Shown here one piece after another: positions 9,034-19,150 of a stretch of 64,000 nt of DNA; position 1 is the first letter of the stretch, and every line of letters starts with the position of its first letter. The notes under the pieces were generated by a model. That model made no database searches. It saw nothing but the letters and a program-made list of their open reading frames with translations, and was not told the DNA's origin. The position numbers and the translations under genes were made by a program. Source of the stretch: Gramella sp. MT6 (GTDB lineage: Bacteria > Bacteroidota > Bacteroidia > Flavobacteriales > Flavobacteriaceae); NCBI RefSeq assembly GCF_019357415.1, contig NZ_CP048410.1, positions 62,001 through 126,000 of the forward strand, in the 5' to 3' direction.

Positions 9034-10188
9034 CTAAACCTGTGTATTTTGGTCTTCTATAAGCTGGTATTGTTCTATGACTTTTTGCCTTATAAGTTCT
9101 CTTTCCAATCGGGGTTTGATCTCCTGTAAATTATAAGAAACCCCCTTAAAAATATTGATTTCTCCTGAAATAGTTTTGATTATAGTCCTTTTGATCTTAG
9201 AAATATCCTGAGCATTTTCTATCAGGGATCCATTAAAACCATCCTCTATGAGTTCAGCAGTCACACCTCCCGGGTTCGACTGCACAGGAAAAGCTCCCAT
9301 CACAATTGCCTCTAATAGCGTATTTGGCATCCCATCAGAAGTACTATTCCCAATATATATTTTGGCTTTCCCCATCAATCTCATCACCTCTTCAGGAGGA
9401 ATCTTCCCTACCAGCTCGAGATTTTGCCAGGATTTCACCTCTGACTTTTGAACATAAGCTTCTACTTCTTCTCCATTTCCAAAGATCACAATTTTGTATA
9501 GCTTCAGCTTGTCTTTTAGCCCTTCGATGGCCTGTAATACCTCAATGCATTTTCCATGTAATCCCTGGTAGCCTTTTATAAGGATAAGCCCGCGTTCCGA
9601 AAAGGATTCCATAAAAGGATCGGTTTTTCTGAAATCAAATCCTCCTCCTCCCGGAAAAGCCCCAAGGAATTTACCATTGAATCCATTATCAAGGGCTATT
9701 TGATGGTCTCTTTTACAATCGGTAAATAAATAATCTGCCTTTTGAAGAACCCTTTGAATGCCTTCCAGATATGGTTTTTTATTCCTGTAATAATAAAGAT
9801 CACTACCCCAGCTAGATACTATCCATTTTATTTTCGGATATTTTTCAATTACGGGTAATACATACTCTCCACCCAGATAGATCACAAAACTATGTATAAT
9901 ATCAGGTTCAATTTCTTTTACTTTTCTTTCCAGGACCTTCTCAAAATCCCTTTCATTGAGCCTGTTAATAATGTCTGTAAACTGTGAGGCATTCTTTTTA
10001 AGAAAATATCTCCCGGGATGGTTCCATCTATACCGCCAGCCGATGATCTGATTAATAAAATCTATCTTTTCAACTTTCGTGTTAGAATCGTATAAGTCGA
10101 GCCAGTAGATCTCATGTCCCGAACCCTTTAACTGTTCAGCCCAGTTAAAGAAATGTGGTGCAAATATGGAGACCATGAGAATTTTCAT
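9034..10188 (-). CDS. Glycosyltransferase family 4 (GT-B)
   Basis: A 384-residue GT-B glycosyltransferase. The C-terminal nucleotide-sugar-binding half is typical of GT4: LELVGKIPPEEV, then IYIGNSTSDGMPNTLLEAI followed by a Gly-rich GGVTAELI near residues 275-315. The N-terminus begins with MKILMVSIFAPH, a Rossmann start. It overlaps the neighbouring gene at 10185 by 4 bp (ATGA type) and is 3 bp from the next, so it is part of the same operon. The glycosidic linkage is not predictable. Confidence 0.82.
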   Translation of the reverse strand: MKILMVSIFAPHFFNWAEQLKGSGHEIYWLDLYDSNTKVEKIDFINQIIGWRYRWNHPGRYFLKKNASQFTDIINRLNERDFEKVLERKVKEIEPDIIHSFVIYLGGEYVLPVIEKYPKIKWIVSSWGSDLYYYRNKKPYLEGIQRVLQKADYLFTDCKRDHQIALDNGFNGKFLGAFPGGGGFDFRKTDPFMESFSERGLILIKGYQGLHGKCIEVLQAIEGLKDKLKLYKIVIFGNGEEVEAYVQKSEVKSWQNLELVGKIPPEEVMRLMGKAKIYIGNSTSDGMPNTLLEAIVMGAFPVQSNPGGVTAELIEDGFNGSLIENAQDISKIKRTIIKTISGEINIFKGVSYNLQEIKPRLERELIRQKVIEQYQLIEDQNTQV

Positions 10189-11423
10189 AGCTTTTTTATT
10201 ATTTCTTTCACGTAGGCTGATGATAAATATCTCTTAATTCTACTATAATCTACTGCAAGTTCTCCCCTCTTCCATTCCAGATACAGCTCTTCCAACAAAC
10301 TGGCAATATGCTCGGCATCATCTATTTCCGCATAATAAGGGTAGTCCTCCCCTAATAATCGCCTGCTTTCACTCCTTGGTGGACCAAGAAGTAAAATTGG
10401 TTTCCCGGCAGCAATACAATGTGGAAATTTTCCCGGCAGAAAAGGGCTGAATTCAGCCTTTGCCTCAATAATGATATTTACCGATACCTCTTCCTGCAAG
10501 ATTGCAACTTCGCTAAAAGGATGATTTTGGCAAAAGACCTGAATCTTTGCTTCCTCCTGAGCTTGCTTTTCAAGATATTCTTTATAGTGATGTGCCGGCC
10601 CTATATGTATTAGCTTTGTGCTTGCCTCCGGTTTAGCTTTCACAAATCTTTTAAAGCCTTCTATAAGCCCCATTGGCTGCCTGGCCTGTAAAAAATTCCC
10701 GGCATGAAGTATGGCGAATTCCGAAGGATCGATTTTCACCTTCATAGAAAGTGTTCTTTCAATCTCATTATTTAATTGATGAGGAATTACAATGCCCTTT
10801 TCCAGGTAAACCTGGTAATGGGAGCCCATCCATTCTTTCAGATAAAGTGAAGGGAAAGCGGCATATTGACATTTGTCCGCGACCTCTTCCATAAATCGCT
10901 GCTTCAGTTTATACCCTGGTTCCTTCCAGGTATAGGGCTTAGGGTACCAGTGCATAGGATAAGGATCATGTATATAAGCTATCCATTTTGCATGCCACAT
11001 TGGGATTTTGAGTAAAGCATGATGAGGCCTGAAACTTCCTCCCTGGCTTAAGGTCAGCACCCAGTCGGGCTTAAAATCCTTCTCTTTTCTTAGGGCTGCA
11101 ACTATACTGTTCCGGTCATTTTTCAGTGTAAATGAAAAACCGGTCTTCTCCTCAATTTTAGGATTAAGACTAAACTTGAAGATATAACGAATATATCTTT
11201 CTACTCTGCTAAGAAAGAAAAAAAAAGTTTTACGATTTTCAGGGATTGAAATACTTTCTGCCCCCCCCAACTTGATTTCCTTCCTTGAATAATGATAAAC
11301 TTTAACCTGAAAACCAGCTTCGATCAGATTTTTGATAAGGGCCATGTTGGCCTTTGCTCCACTACTTGAATCCTTATCAAGAGATTCTACTATAACAAGT
11401 ATCTTCTTTAAAATATCAGCCAA
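10185..11423 (-). CDS. Glycosyltransferase (GT-B-like), with G8 and T9 tracts
   Basis: A protein of about 412 residues with a Rossmann start (KKILVIVES) and a C-terminal half ending PGKFPHCIAAGKPILLLG, as in GT4-like enzymes. I prefer the TTG at 11423, which overlaps the wecB stop by 8 bp and lies just before the first beta-strand. An ATG at 11474 would overlap wecB by 59 bp. The coding strand holds a run of nine Ts (Phe codons) and a run of eight Gs (Gly codons, 11261-11268), both of which could shift the frame by slippage. It is intact as sequenced. Confidence 0.75.
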   Translation of the reverse strand: MADILKKILVIVESLDKDSSSGAKANMALIKNLIEAGFQVKVYHYSRKEIKLGGAESISIPENRKTFFFFLSRVERYIRYIFKFSLNPKIEEKTGFSFTLKNDRNSIVAALRKEKDFKPDWVLTLSQGGSFRPHHALLKIPMWHAKWIAYIHDPYPMHWYPKPYTWKEPGYKLKQRFMEEVADKCQYAAFPSLYLKEWMGSHYQVYLEKGIVIPHQLNNEIERTLSMKVKIDPSEFAILHAGNFLQARQPMGLIEGFKRFVKAKPEASTKLIHIGPAHHYKEYLEKQAQEEAKIQVFCQNHPFSEVAILQEEVSVNIIIEAKAEFSPFLPGKFPHCIAAGKPILLLGPPRSESRRLLGEDYPYYAEIDDAEHIASLLEELYLEWKRGELAVDYSRIKRYLSSAYVKEIIKKL

Positions 11424-12519
11424 ATTTTTCAATAATAAAAGATACAATTCTATCAGAAGCTTTCCCATCTCCAAAAGGGTTCTGAAAAATACTGTGAGAA
11501 GGTTTATTAATAAGCTCTGTGGCGTTCTCCACTATTTTAAGCGTATTTGTCCCAACCAGAATGCTCGTCCCTGCGTCTATAGCTTCCATTCTTTCAGAAA
11601 GTTCACGGGTCACTAAAACTTTTTTTCCAAAGCATGGAGCCTCCTCCTGAATACCTCCTGAATCTGAGATAATAAATTCACAGTTTTTTAGCAGATATAA
11701 CATTACAGGGTAGCTTACAGGATCTATTAGATGAATATTTTTAGTATTACCCAGCTTTTTATACACATGATCTTTTACATTTGGATTAAGATGTACGGGA
11801 TATACAATATCAACCTCTTCAGTATCCACTATTTGAAGTACCGCTTCACAAAGTTGCTCAAAGCCTTTTCCAATACTTTCTCTTCGGTGTCCGGTAAGTA
11901 GAATAAACCGTTTTAAACTCCCGGGATCGATACCTGTTTCAAAGATAAGTTCTGATTCATCAATATTTGCAAGCCGGGAAATCCCTAATTGTACCGCATC
12001 TACAATTGTATTCCCGGTTATATAAATTTTATGTTCAGGAATATTCTCTCGTAAAAGATTATCTCTAGCTTGTAATGTTGGAGCAAAATGATAATTTGTG
12101 AGCCGTGCCGTTACCTGTCTGTTTATCTCTTCGGGGAAAGGGGAATAAGAATTAAAGGTTCTTAATCCTGCTTCTACATGCGCTATCTCAATTTGCCTAT
12201 GAAAAGCAGCCCATGCTGCCATTACTGAAGTGGTAGTGTCTCCATGTACCATCAAGATATCCGGCTTAACTTCAGTAAGGACCTTGTCAAAAGAAGTCAG
12301 GATCTCACCGCTTAGCTTATTTAAAGACTGATTTGGAGACATTAGCCCGAGATTATAGTCTGGTATAATCCCAAAAAACTCTAGCACCTGGTCAAGCATC
12401 TCACGATGCTGTGCTGTAACACAAATTGTATGATCAATTTTACGTTCTTGAAGTTTATAGATAACTGGAGCCATTTTTATGGCTTCAGGACGGGTTCCAA
12501 AACAGATTAAAATTTTCAC
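11416..12519 (-). CDS. wecB: UDP-N-acetylglucosamine 2-epimerase (non-hydrolysing)
   Basis: A 367-residue WecB/MnaA-type enzyme interconverting UDP-GlcNAc and UDP-ManNAc. Seen: GTRPEAIKMAPVI at the N-terminus, HVEAGLRTFNSYSPFPEE near residue 117, TGHRRES and ISDSGGIQEEAP in the C-terminal UDP-binding half. Length fits the family. No WecC-type ManNAc dehydrogenase is visible in the window, so UDP-ManNAc may be used directly or be a product for genes elsewhere. It overlaps the upstream GT2 gene by one base. Confidence 0.93.
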   Translation of the reverse strand: MKILICFGTRPEAIKMAPVIYKLQERKIDHTICVTAQHREMLDQVLEFFGIIPDYNLGLMSPNQSLNKLSGEILTSFDKVLTEVKPDILMVHGDTTTSVMAAWAAFHRQIEIAHVEAGLRTFNSYSPFPEEINRQVTARLTNYHFAPTLQARDNLLRENIPEHKIYITGNTIVDAVQLGISRLANIDESELIFETGIDPGSLKRFILLTGHRRESIGKGFEQLCEAVLQIVDTEEVDIVYPVHLNPNVKDHVYKKLGNTKNIHLIDPVSYPVMLYLLKNCEFIISDSGGIQEEAPCFGKKVLVTRELSERMEAIDAGTSILVGTNTLKIVENATELINKPSHSIFQNPFGDGKASDRIVSFIIEKFG

Positions 12520-13493
12520 TACTTTTTTGATTGAATTACTTTTTTCAATTTTGGGTAAAATATTTTAAACAAATTAATCCTCAAGCGAAGTAAGGCAGAA
12601 AACCTCAGATTAATCCCATTTTCAAGAAAAAAAAAGTAATGCAAACGTAGAGTATCCATATAATTCTCTGAATATTGATGAAAAATAATTTTCAATTTCC
12701 ATTTGAAATAAGGAGTAACTTTTATCTTTTTTACTAATAAATGAGAATTTATTAAATGTAAACTTAATAAGAATGATTTCAAGCTATTCTCATCATTCTT
12801 TGTACTTATTCTCTCATGAGAATGTTCTCTATAAAGCACATAGCAATCCTTACTCATTATAAGTTTTTCAGAATTCAATAAAACCCTGGTAAAGTATTCC
12901 GCATCATCATTCAGACTTAAATGCTGATTCCACATACCAGCAGAGAAAATTAGAGAACGAGGTGTAAGATATGCCGAGGCAGGAATAAAAGTTTGCTTCT
13001 CATATAATTTCTTAAAAAACGACCTTGAATTTAATGATTCATCTTCAGATATAAGATATTTTAATTCAAGCTTTTTATTTGGCCAATAAAGATCCCAACA
13101 ACAAGTAATAAAACATTTTCCATCCGAAAATTCTTCAAGCCTTTTTACTTGCAGCTCCAGTTTATTTTTTGATAGGAGATCATCATCGTCTAACCATTGT
13201 ATATATGCTCCTTTACTTTGAATTAAACCATAGTTCCGGCAGGATGCTGCACCTTTTGGATAGTAATCGGGTCTTGAGAAATATTTAAATCTCCTGTCCT
13301 TCTTATTGTATTCATTAAGAAAAGCAATTGTATCATCTGAGCTACCATCATCGATAACTAAACATTCCCAATCCAACAAACTTTGCTTTGATACGGAAGC
13401 AAGACAAGCCTTTAAGTATTCCAGACGATTATAAGTAGGAACAATTATAGATACTAAGGGGATTTTATTTTGTTTATTTTCCAATTGCGTCAC
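12519..13493 (-). CDS. Glycosyltransferase family 2
   Basis: A 324-residue GT2 with the classic VSIIVPTYNR start, DWECLVIDDGSSDDT near residue 40 and the metal-binding run QWLDDDDLL near residue 95. SCRNYGL lies between them. A nine-A tract (12627-12635 on the plus strand) falls in its 3' part. It overlaps the next gene upstream by 4 bp. It belongs to a group of five related GT2s in this locus sharing the WEC signature. Donor and acceptor are unknown. Confidence 0.85.
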   Translation of the reverse strand: MTQLENKQNKIPLVSIIVPTYNRLEYLKACLASVSKQSLLDWECLVIDDGSSDDTIAFLNEYNKKDRRFKYFSRPDYYPKGAASCRNYGLIQSKGAYIQWLDDDDLLSKNKLELQVKRLEEFSDGKCFITCCWDLYWPNKKLELKYLISEDESLNSRSFFKKLYEKQTFIPASAYLTPRSLIFSAGMWNQHLSLNDDAEYFTRVLLNSEKLIMSKDCYVLYREHSHERISTKNDENSLKSFLLSLHLINSHLLVKKIKVTPYFKWKLKIIFHQYSENYMDTLRLHYFFFLENGINLRFSALLRLRINLFKIFYPKLKKVIQSKK

Positions 13494-14443
13494 ACCCAGG
13501 CACCTATTTTGGAGATAATTCTACGATTCATTTTCGCTAATCTAATTCCTGACTTAAGAAAAAATCTGATCTTCCAATCAAAACCAGCATTATTTCTTGT
13601 GTATTTAATAAGATCTAAAACATAGGGAATTTTATAATCATAAATAAGAAAATTCTTTCCGAAATAGATAATGCTTTGAGTGGTATGAAGGCAGTTGTGT
13701 GTAAGGTATTCCATAAGTATTAATCTTATCACGCCGGAAGTCTTCCGCTTTTTATAATCATTATCCTCACCCATGGTCAATGTATTAGGATGTTTTCGAT
13801 AAGCATATAAATATTCATTAACTACTCCGTAATTTACAGGGAAATGATACCCAATTCTCGTAAACAACTCCCACTCTTCAGCATGTGATAAATCTTCGTT
13901 GAATCTAAAGCGATTTAATATTTCCATTCTCCAAATTACACTTAAACTATTCATCTTAAGCTCCCCCTTTAACATGGCATCTCCAACATGTGTATGATAC
14001 AGTTCGTATTCGGGCCGTACTATTTTAGAATCCTCATTCCCCATTTCGACCAGTTTATCATATTTACAAACTGTAAAATTCAAGTCAAGATTTTCAATTA
14101 AAGGAGCTATTTGTAGCTCCAATTTTTCAGGATACATAATATCATCGTCATCAAAAAATTGAATATACTTTGCACCCCTTTCTTTTGCTATGTCTAAACC
14201 AAAATTTCTTGCTCCCGCTGCTCCTTTTCTGTACTTATCAATTCTATTGAAATATAAAAACCTCTTATCCTTTTTTCGATAATCCTCCAGAATTTCAATG
14301 GTATTATCATTCGAACCATCGTTAATTACGATACATTCCCAATTTCCATAGGTCTGCTCTAGGATGGAATTAAGAGTTTCTTCAATATAATTTGCTCTAT
14401 TGTAGGTGGGAATAATAATAGTTATCAAAGGTTTTTTTTCCAT
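13490..14443 (-). CDS. Glycosyltransferase family 2
   Basis: A 317-residue GT2 with ITIIIPTYNRANYIEE at the N-terminus, NWECIVINDGSNDNT near residue 40 and QFFDDDDIMYPEK near residue 95. It is a clear paralogue of its two neighbours, with the same motif order and length, and the C-terminal part diverges. It overlaps the downstream GT2 by 4 bp and is 14 bp from the upstream one. It probably adds one residue of the repeat unit; the sugar is not predictable. Confidence 0.85.
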   Translation of the reverse strand: MEKKPLITIIIPTYNRANYIEETLNSILEQTYGNWECIVINDGSNDNTIEILEDYRKKDKRFLYFNRIDKYRKGAAGARNFGLDIAKERGAKYIQFFDDDDIMYPEKLELQIAPLIENLDLNFTVCKYDKLVEMGNEDSKIVRPEYELYHTHVGDAMLKGELKMNSLSVIWRMEILNRFRFNEDLSHAEEWELFTRIGYHFPVNYGVVNEYLYAYRKHPNTLTMGEDNDYKKRKTSGVIRLILMEYLTHNCLHTTQSIIYFGKNFLIYDYKIPYVLDLIKYTRNNAGFDWKIRFFLKSGIRLAKMNRRIISKIGAWV

Positions 14444-14457
14444 CTTAGAATTGCAAC

Positions 14458-15372
14458 TTATAAGAGTTTATAATTCAAAAGAAATCGTCTAATGATAATC
14501 TTTAGCTTTCTTTTTGAATTATTTTCATCCAAACCAAAAAAGAAGTCCTGATTCTTATCAATTATATCAGGCCACTTTTGACACACTGAAAAAATACTTT
14601 TTTTTGCATTCTGAACAATCCTTATTTCGTTTTCTTTGTACCGAATATGGAGATAACCATCAATAATTTTCCAGCTACTAATTAAGTCATTGATCTTACG
14701 CTTATTATACTCACTCGTGCTAGAATGATCAGATCTACGGTATAAGGCAATTCCTTCTTTGCAAAACCTTATAGTTTTTGAATTAGCAATTACTCTCATT
14801 ATAAATTCACCATCCTGATTTACTGTTAATCCTTCAAGCCAGGGACCTGACTTTACAATAATTTCTCTTTTAGTTAAATAAGAGTGAATTGGAAAATATC
14901 CTAGATCATCTGCGAGCGAATCAATAAATTGTTTTGAAGATTTGAAATCTCTATATGCGTGCATATCCAGCATTTGAGCTTTTGATGACTGATTGCTGAA
15001 TCTCCCCCATCGACAGGTCGCAATATCGGCATTAGACGTTCTAAGTAAAGCTATTTGGCTTCTAATTTTTTCAGGTGAAATTAGGTCATCTGAATCTAAC
15101 CATTGAATATATTCCCCTTTACTCTGTGAGAGACCAATATTCCTGCAGGAATTGGCACCTGATGGATAATCTGAAGGCCGCTTAATAAATCTTAATCTCG
15201 AATCTAATTTTTGATAATAGGTAAGAAGCTCAATTGTTGCATCTTCAGATCTGTCATCTACTACGATGCATTCCCAGTTCTTATATTGCTGGTTTATAAT
15301 ACAATCTAAAGTTTCTCCCAAGAAAGAAACTCTGTTGTACGTAGGTATAATGATAGATACTAATGGCTCCAA
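14458..15372 (-). CDS. Glycosyltransferase family 2
   Basis: A 304-residue GT2 with VSIIIPTYNRVSFLGE at the N-terminus, NWECIVVDDRSEDAT near residue 38, the linker SCRNIGL, and QWLDSDDLISPEK near residue 93. It is closest in motif wording to the GT2 at 12519-13493. A T8 run lies in the coding region (about 14599-14606). It is the first of the tandem trio in transcription order, 48 bp after the FkbM methyltransferase. Confidence 0.85.
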   Translation of the reverse strand: MEPLVSIIIPTYNRVSFLGETLDCIINQQYKNWECIVVDDRSEDATIELLTYYQKLDSRLRFIKRPSDYPSGANSCRNIGLSQSKGEYIQWLDSDDLISPEKIRSQIALLRTSNADIATCRWGRFSNQSSKAQMLDMHAYRDFKSSKQFIDSLADDLGYFPIHSYLTKREIIVKSGPWLEGLTVNQDGEFIMRVIANSKTIRFCKEGIALYRRSDHSSTSEYNKRKINDLISSWKIIDGYLHIRYKENEIRIVQNAKKSIFSVCQKWPDIIDKNQDFFFGLDENNSKRKLKIIIRRFLLNYKLL

Positions 15373-15420
15373 ACTATGAAGAAATTTTATTAAAGATATA
15401 AAAAGCTATTTTGAGAGGGC

Positions 15421-16251
15421 TTAGTAATTCTCTTTTATCTCGTTTGGAACTAACAAATAATCGCAGTGATTCAGATTATCATGAGTTCCAAAATCATTCA
15501 AAACAGCTAATTCCAAGATATTTGTTTTGGTCTTATAAATTCTAAAAATAGAATAACCAATGCTCTCAATTAACTTTTCAAGTTCTAACTGCCTTTGCCA
15601 TCTACTATCCATTTTACCATAATTAGGCAAAACTTCTATAAGAATAGATGGTTTAAAATTCTGGATAATTTCTATTAAGCTTTTGAATGCCTCTAACTCG
15701 CCTCCCTCAACATCGATCTTAATTAAAGAAACCTTTTCAGGCTTTGCATGATCCAAGATCGTTTCCATATTCAGTACGCCAATAGTATTTTTCTTTTCAA
15801 CTCTACGGGTGCGATAATCTTCTATAACTGTGGCACAACTATCAAAATTTCCACTATAAGAATGTAATGTTAATAATCCATTATCTGTTGAAACACCCAC
15901 AGGAATAATTTGCACGTCCTTAAGCTTGTTTAAACGTGTTAATTTATCAAGATATGCAATACAATAACTGTTAGGTTCTATTCCTAAATAAGGAACATTT
16001 TTGTCAACAGATTTTAGCTTTAATAATGTTTGCCCTGTATTTGCTCCAATATCAATAACGGTTCCTTCAATTCTGGGCAAGTAATTTTTAATGAGATCAA
16101 GGAGCCAAAGTTCATTCATCGTTAGGTTAGGGTAACCAATATCATCAAACCTTGGTAATAGAAATTGTGTGCCATTAATTTCGATTACCTTCGGAGAAAA
16201 GTATCTTTCTAAGACTATTGATTTTAAAAACTTTTTAATTCTATACTTCAA
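15421..16251 (-). CDS. FkbM family methyltransferase
   Basis: A 276-residue SAM-dependent methyltransferase of the FkbM type, common in surface-glycan loci where it O-methylates sugars. Seen: GTVIDIGANTGQTLLKLK (SAM motif I) near residue 65, YLGIEPNSYC (acidic residue of motif II) and LIKIDVEGGELEAFKSL near residue 175, which is the family signature. It is separated by 7 bp from the upstream GT2 and by 48 bp from the downstream GT2, so it is in the operon. The methylated sugar position is unknown. Confidence 0.88.
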   Translation of the reverse strand: MKYRIKKFLKSIVLERYFSPKVIEINGTQFLLPRFDDIGYPNLTMNELWLLDLIKNYLPRIEGTVIDIGANTGQTLLKLKSVDKNVPYLGIEPNSYCIAYLDKLTRLNKLKDVQIIPVGVSTDNGLLTLHSYSGNFDSCATVIEDYRTRRVEKKNTIGVLNMETILDHAKPEKVSLIKIDVEGGELEAFKSLIEIIQNFKPSILIEVLPNYGKMDSRWQRQLELEKLIESIGYSIFRIYKTKTNILELAVLNDFGTHDNLNHCDYLLVPNEIKENY

Positions 16252-16258
16252 TTTACTA

Positions 16259-17164
16259 TCAACTTAAAACATTCAAAATAACCCTTCTTTGAAACTTCAC
16301 CACTTCCAGAATCCTGCCTTCCTTAAAATAAATCGAACTCGTTTTAACCCAGAATGGCAAGGATATTTTTTTATGCTTATAAATTAAAATCTCCCATTTC
16401 TCTAGAATACCCAAACGCTGCTTTGGACTGAATTTATTCAAATGGTTTAGAATAATAAATTCAAAATATTGCAATTTGGCTTTTGCCTTTAACTTTTCCC
16501 CAAACCCTGATCTGGAAAGATTTCTGGAAGACATCCTTATAAGGGCCGTTGCATCATTAATACTATAAATATCACCAAATTCAGAAAACTCAAGCCAGGC
16601 TATATTATCTGCACCCCAACCCATGGGAAAATCTCTAAATCCATATTTTTCATAAACATCCTTTTTAAAAATATATTCACTTAAAGAACTTCTTGTACTG
16701 GCATCTATATATTTTCTAAAGAAGGAATCTGTTGATTTTTCAAGTTTTGGATGCTCATATATTTTAGAATACTCGCCTGTCTCCTCCCACACTATACAAG
16801 ATGCAAATCTTACAAGCTTTATCTCAAATTGTTCTATTTCATTTAATGAGTTGTAAAATTCCTCAACATAATTATCGCTTAGAAAATCGTCATCCCCTAG
16901 AAGCATAATCCATTCTTCGTCCTCAATCAAATCAATACACCTATCCCATTGCTTAGTTAAGGAGCTCCCTCCCAGGTTTTTTAGAAACTTCCTGTAGGTT
17001 ATATTTAAATCAGGTTTAAAAGCTTCGATCAAAGATTCTGGATCTTCTTGTGAATCATCATTACCAATGTAAACTCTAAATTTTTTGCAGGTTTGCCTTG
17101 AAAGAGAATTTAAAGTTTCTTCGAAATAAGCAATCTTAAAATATGGAATAACTACCGCCAGCAT
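16259..17164 (-). CDS. Glycosyltransferase family 2
   Basis: A 301-residue GT2 beginning MLAVVIPYFK, with RVYIGNDDSQED near residue 35 and MLLGDDDFLSD near residue 90 (the metal-binding acidic run). It is divergent from the WEC-signature GT2s of this locus, because the strand before the first acidic motif is different. It is spaced 1 bp from the upstream gene at 17166 and is AT-rich like its neighbours. The sugar is unknown. Confidence 0.82.
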   Translation of the reverse strand: MLAVVIPYFKIAYFEETLNSLSRQTCKKFRVYIGNDDSQEDPESLIEAFKPDLNITYRKFLKNLGGSSLTKQWDRCIDLIEDEEWIMLLGDDDFLSDNYVEEFYNSLNEIEQFEIKLVRFASCIVWEETGEYSKIYEHPKLEKSTDSFFRKYIDASTRSSLSEYIFKKDVYEKYGFRDFPMGWGADNIAWLEFSEFGDIYSINDATALIRMSSRNLSRSGFGEKLKAKAKLQYFEFIILNHLNKFSPKQRLGILEKWEILIYKHKKISLPFWVKTSSIYFKEGRILEVVKFQRRVILNVLS

Positions 17165-17165
17165 C

Positions 17166-18014
17166 TTAATTTGTGAAAAGAGTTTTTAAGATACGTAAAT
17201 GGATTGAAGAAAAAGGTTGAAGTTTAAATAGCTCCTTCCAGGTTCTTACTGCCAATTTCTTAAGACCAGAACGATATAGATCCAAAATAAATTTTTCTCC
17301 ATTTTTAAATTCAAGTTCCGAAATCTCTTTTGAAGAGAGGTTAGCTTTATTAACAGGTAAATTATTGCTATAAAGTTTATGAATTTCATCGGTGGATAGA
17401 AACCAATTTTCATTAATGGAGCCCGAAGAAAAATGTTCAATAAGAATGTTTTTAGTGACCATAATTTTATTCCCATTTATAATTTGCTCCAGTGAAATAT
17501 TAAGATCATAATTATGGAAACCATTCATTTTTTCATTAAATCGAAAAGTGCTATTCTTTCTCATTGCCATAAACACTCCATCTATAACCGCGACTTCCTC
17601 CTCGGTTGTATGTTCGTGAAACCCAGTAAATCTCAATCTTTTTTTGTCGTTCTTGTGCTGAATAATATGGATCGTTTTAAATTCTTCGGGGCAATCCCAC
17701 CATGCCGATGGCATCTTTGTTTTAATTTTAGCTCCCGCTATTCCCAGCAATCCCAGATCTGCATATCTACTAAAACAGTTCTCTAAATAGAGCCCCCACT
17801 CGCTAGTATGAAAAATTATATCGTCATGGAGAAAACTAATAATCCAACCCTTACTTCTTTCAATTCCAATATTATATGCCTCAAAAATTGAATGAAAATT
17901 CTCCGAATTATCAATTACAATTAGTTCATATTGGCAGCCAATACTTTTATCTATATTTCTTTTAAAATTTGAATCTAAATCTCCTGTTCTGGAACATATA
18001 ACTAGAGAGATCAT
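17166..18014 (-). CDS. Glycosyltransferase, GT2-like (StrF/Glyco_tranf_2_5 type)
   Basis: A 282-residue protein with MISLVICSRTGDLD at the N-terminus, YELIVIDNSENFHSI near residue 30, NIGIERSKG and ISFLHDDIIFHT, the HDD taking the place of the DxD motif. This matches the GT2-like StrF group found in many bacterial polysaccharide loci. It is 4 bp after the GT4 gene and 1 bp before the GT2 gene in transcription order. Function beyond a glycosyltransferase fold is inferred. Confidence 0.72.
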   Translation of the reverse strand: MISLVICSRTGDLDSNFKRNIDKSIGCQYELIVIDNSENFHSIFEAYNIGIERSKGWIISFLHDDIIFHTSEWGLYLENCFSRYADLGLLGIAGAKIKTKMPSAWWDCPEEFKTIHIIQHKNDKKRLRFTGFHEHTTEEEVAVIDGVFMAMRKNSTFRFNEKMNGFHNYDLNISLEQIINGNKIMVTKNILIEHFSSGSINENWFLSTDEIHKLYSNNLPVNKANLSSKEISELEFKNGEKFILDLYRSGLKKLAVRTWKELFKLQPFSSIHLRILKTLFTN

Positions 18015-18018
18015 AGTC

Positions 18019-19149
18019 TTAATTTAATATGTTTTCCAAAAATATGGAGTACTTCTCGCCCATGACTTCTGGTATTAATTGAGCAAAGTTTTGCTTGGCA
18101 GTATTACCATCCCGCAATAATTCCTCGGTATTCTCAATGTAAAATAATATTGCTTCAGCCATACTTTTAACATCAAGATATGGAACGACTTTACCTCCAC
18201 CGTCCTTAAGTTTTTCTGCTGTTCCAGTCGCCTTATCAAAGCAAATTATTGGTTTACCTCTCTGAGCAGCTTCAATGGCCACTAAAGGGAATGGATCTTC
18301 TCTGGATGTTAATAAAAATATATCCAGCGAATTTAGAAATAAATTAAGATCGCTCTTTTCCCCAATAAAAAAAACCGTCTCTTCCAAACCGGCCTTTTTT
18401 ATATCAGAATTAGCTATTAACTCCTCCTGTCTGCTCATAGCTCCTGCCCATCGGAATATAATTTTCAAATTAGGATATCGATTTTTAATAAATGCCGCTA
18501 TTTGAATGAATAAATCACTCCCTTTACGCCAATGAACAGTTCCACAGCCGCCTATTAAAATATAATCTTTCTCTCTAACATAATTTGATGGCACTGCTAG
18601 TTTTACAAATTCATTCAGAACAGTAACATCATCAGCTTTGATCTTATAGTTTTTTGTTAACTGATTACGTGCAATATTTGAAGGAGTTATAAATGCGGTT
18701 ATATCACTTATATAATCTGCAAAATTTGGCAATAGAAGGTTAATCACAGTTTCCATTTCATGAATATGAGCTATAACCCTGGCACTATTGAGGTAATTCA
18801 AATTACATGCAACAGGGATACTAACCACCGTATTGGCATATATGATATCAAAACCTTCTTTGGCTAGTGCACCGAAAACTTTATTCTTCCTCTTGATCGA
18901 TTTATTAATAACTGGCAGCTTTCGCGAATAGCTTTTGCTCATTTTTCCTGGATGCTCATAGAATTCATGAGCAACAGATCTAAATTCTTCAGATAAGGGA
19001 CCAGTATTAAGAGATAAAACGAAAATTTGCCATCTATCGCGATTAGCTCTTATCCATTTAAGATACTCTAATAGAACAATGGGAGCCCCTGTCCTACTGG
19101 CTTCATGAGTTATGAATAGAAGTTTTAGCAATTGCTGATTTTTTTCCAA
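18019..19149 (-). CDS. Glycosyltransferase family 4 (GT-B)
   Basis: A 376-residue GT-B enzyme. The N-terminus KLLFITHEASRTGAPIVLLE is typical of GT4 proteins in capsule loci. The C-terminal half has LIGGCGTVHWRKGSDLFIQ near residue 200, IFLLTSREDPFPLVAIEAA near 290 with the family Glu residues, and GGGKVVPYLD. It sits 1 bp from the upstream GT2. The donor sugar is not predictable. Confidence 0.87.
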   Translation of the reverse strand: MEKNQQLLKLLFITHEASRTGAPIVLLEYLKWIRANRDRWQIFVLSLNTGPLSEEFRSVAHEFYEHPGKMSKSYSRKLPVINKSIKRKNKVFGALAKEGFDIIYANTVVSIPVACNLNYLNSARVIAHIHEMETVINLLLPNFADYISDITAFITPSNIARNQLTKNYKIKADDVTVLNEFVKLAVPSNYVREKDYILIGGCGTVHWRKGSDLFIQIAAFIKNRYPNLKIIFRWAGAMSRQEELIANSDIKKAGLEETVFFIGEKSDLNLFLNSLDIFLLTSREDPFPLVAIEAAQRGKPIICFDKATGTAEKLKDGGGKVVPYLDVKSMAEAILFYIENTEELLRDGNTAKQNFAQLIPEVMGEKYSIFLENILN

Positions 19150-19150
19150 T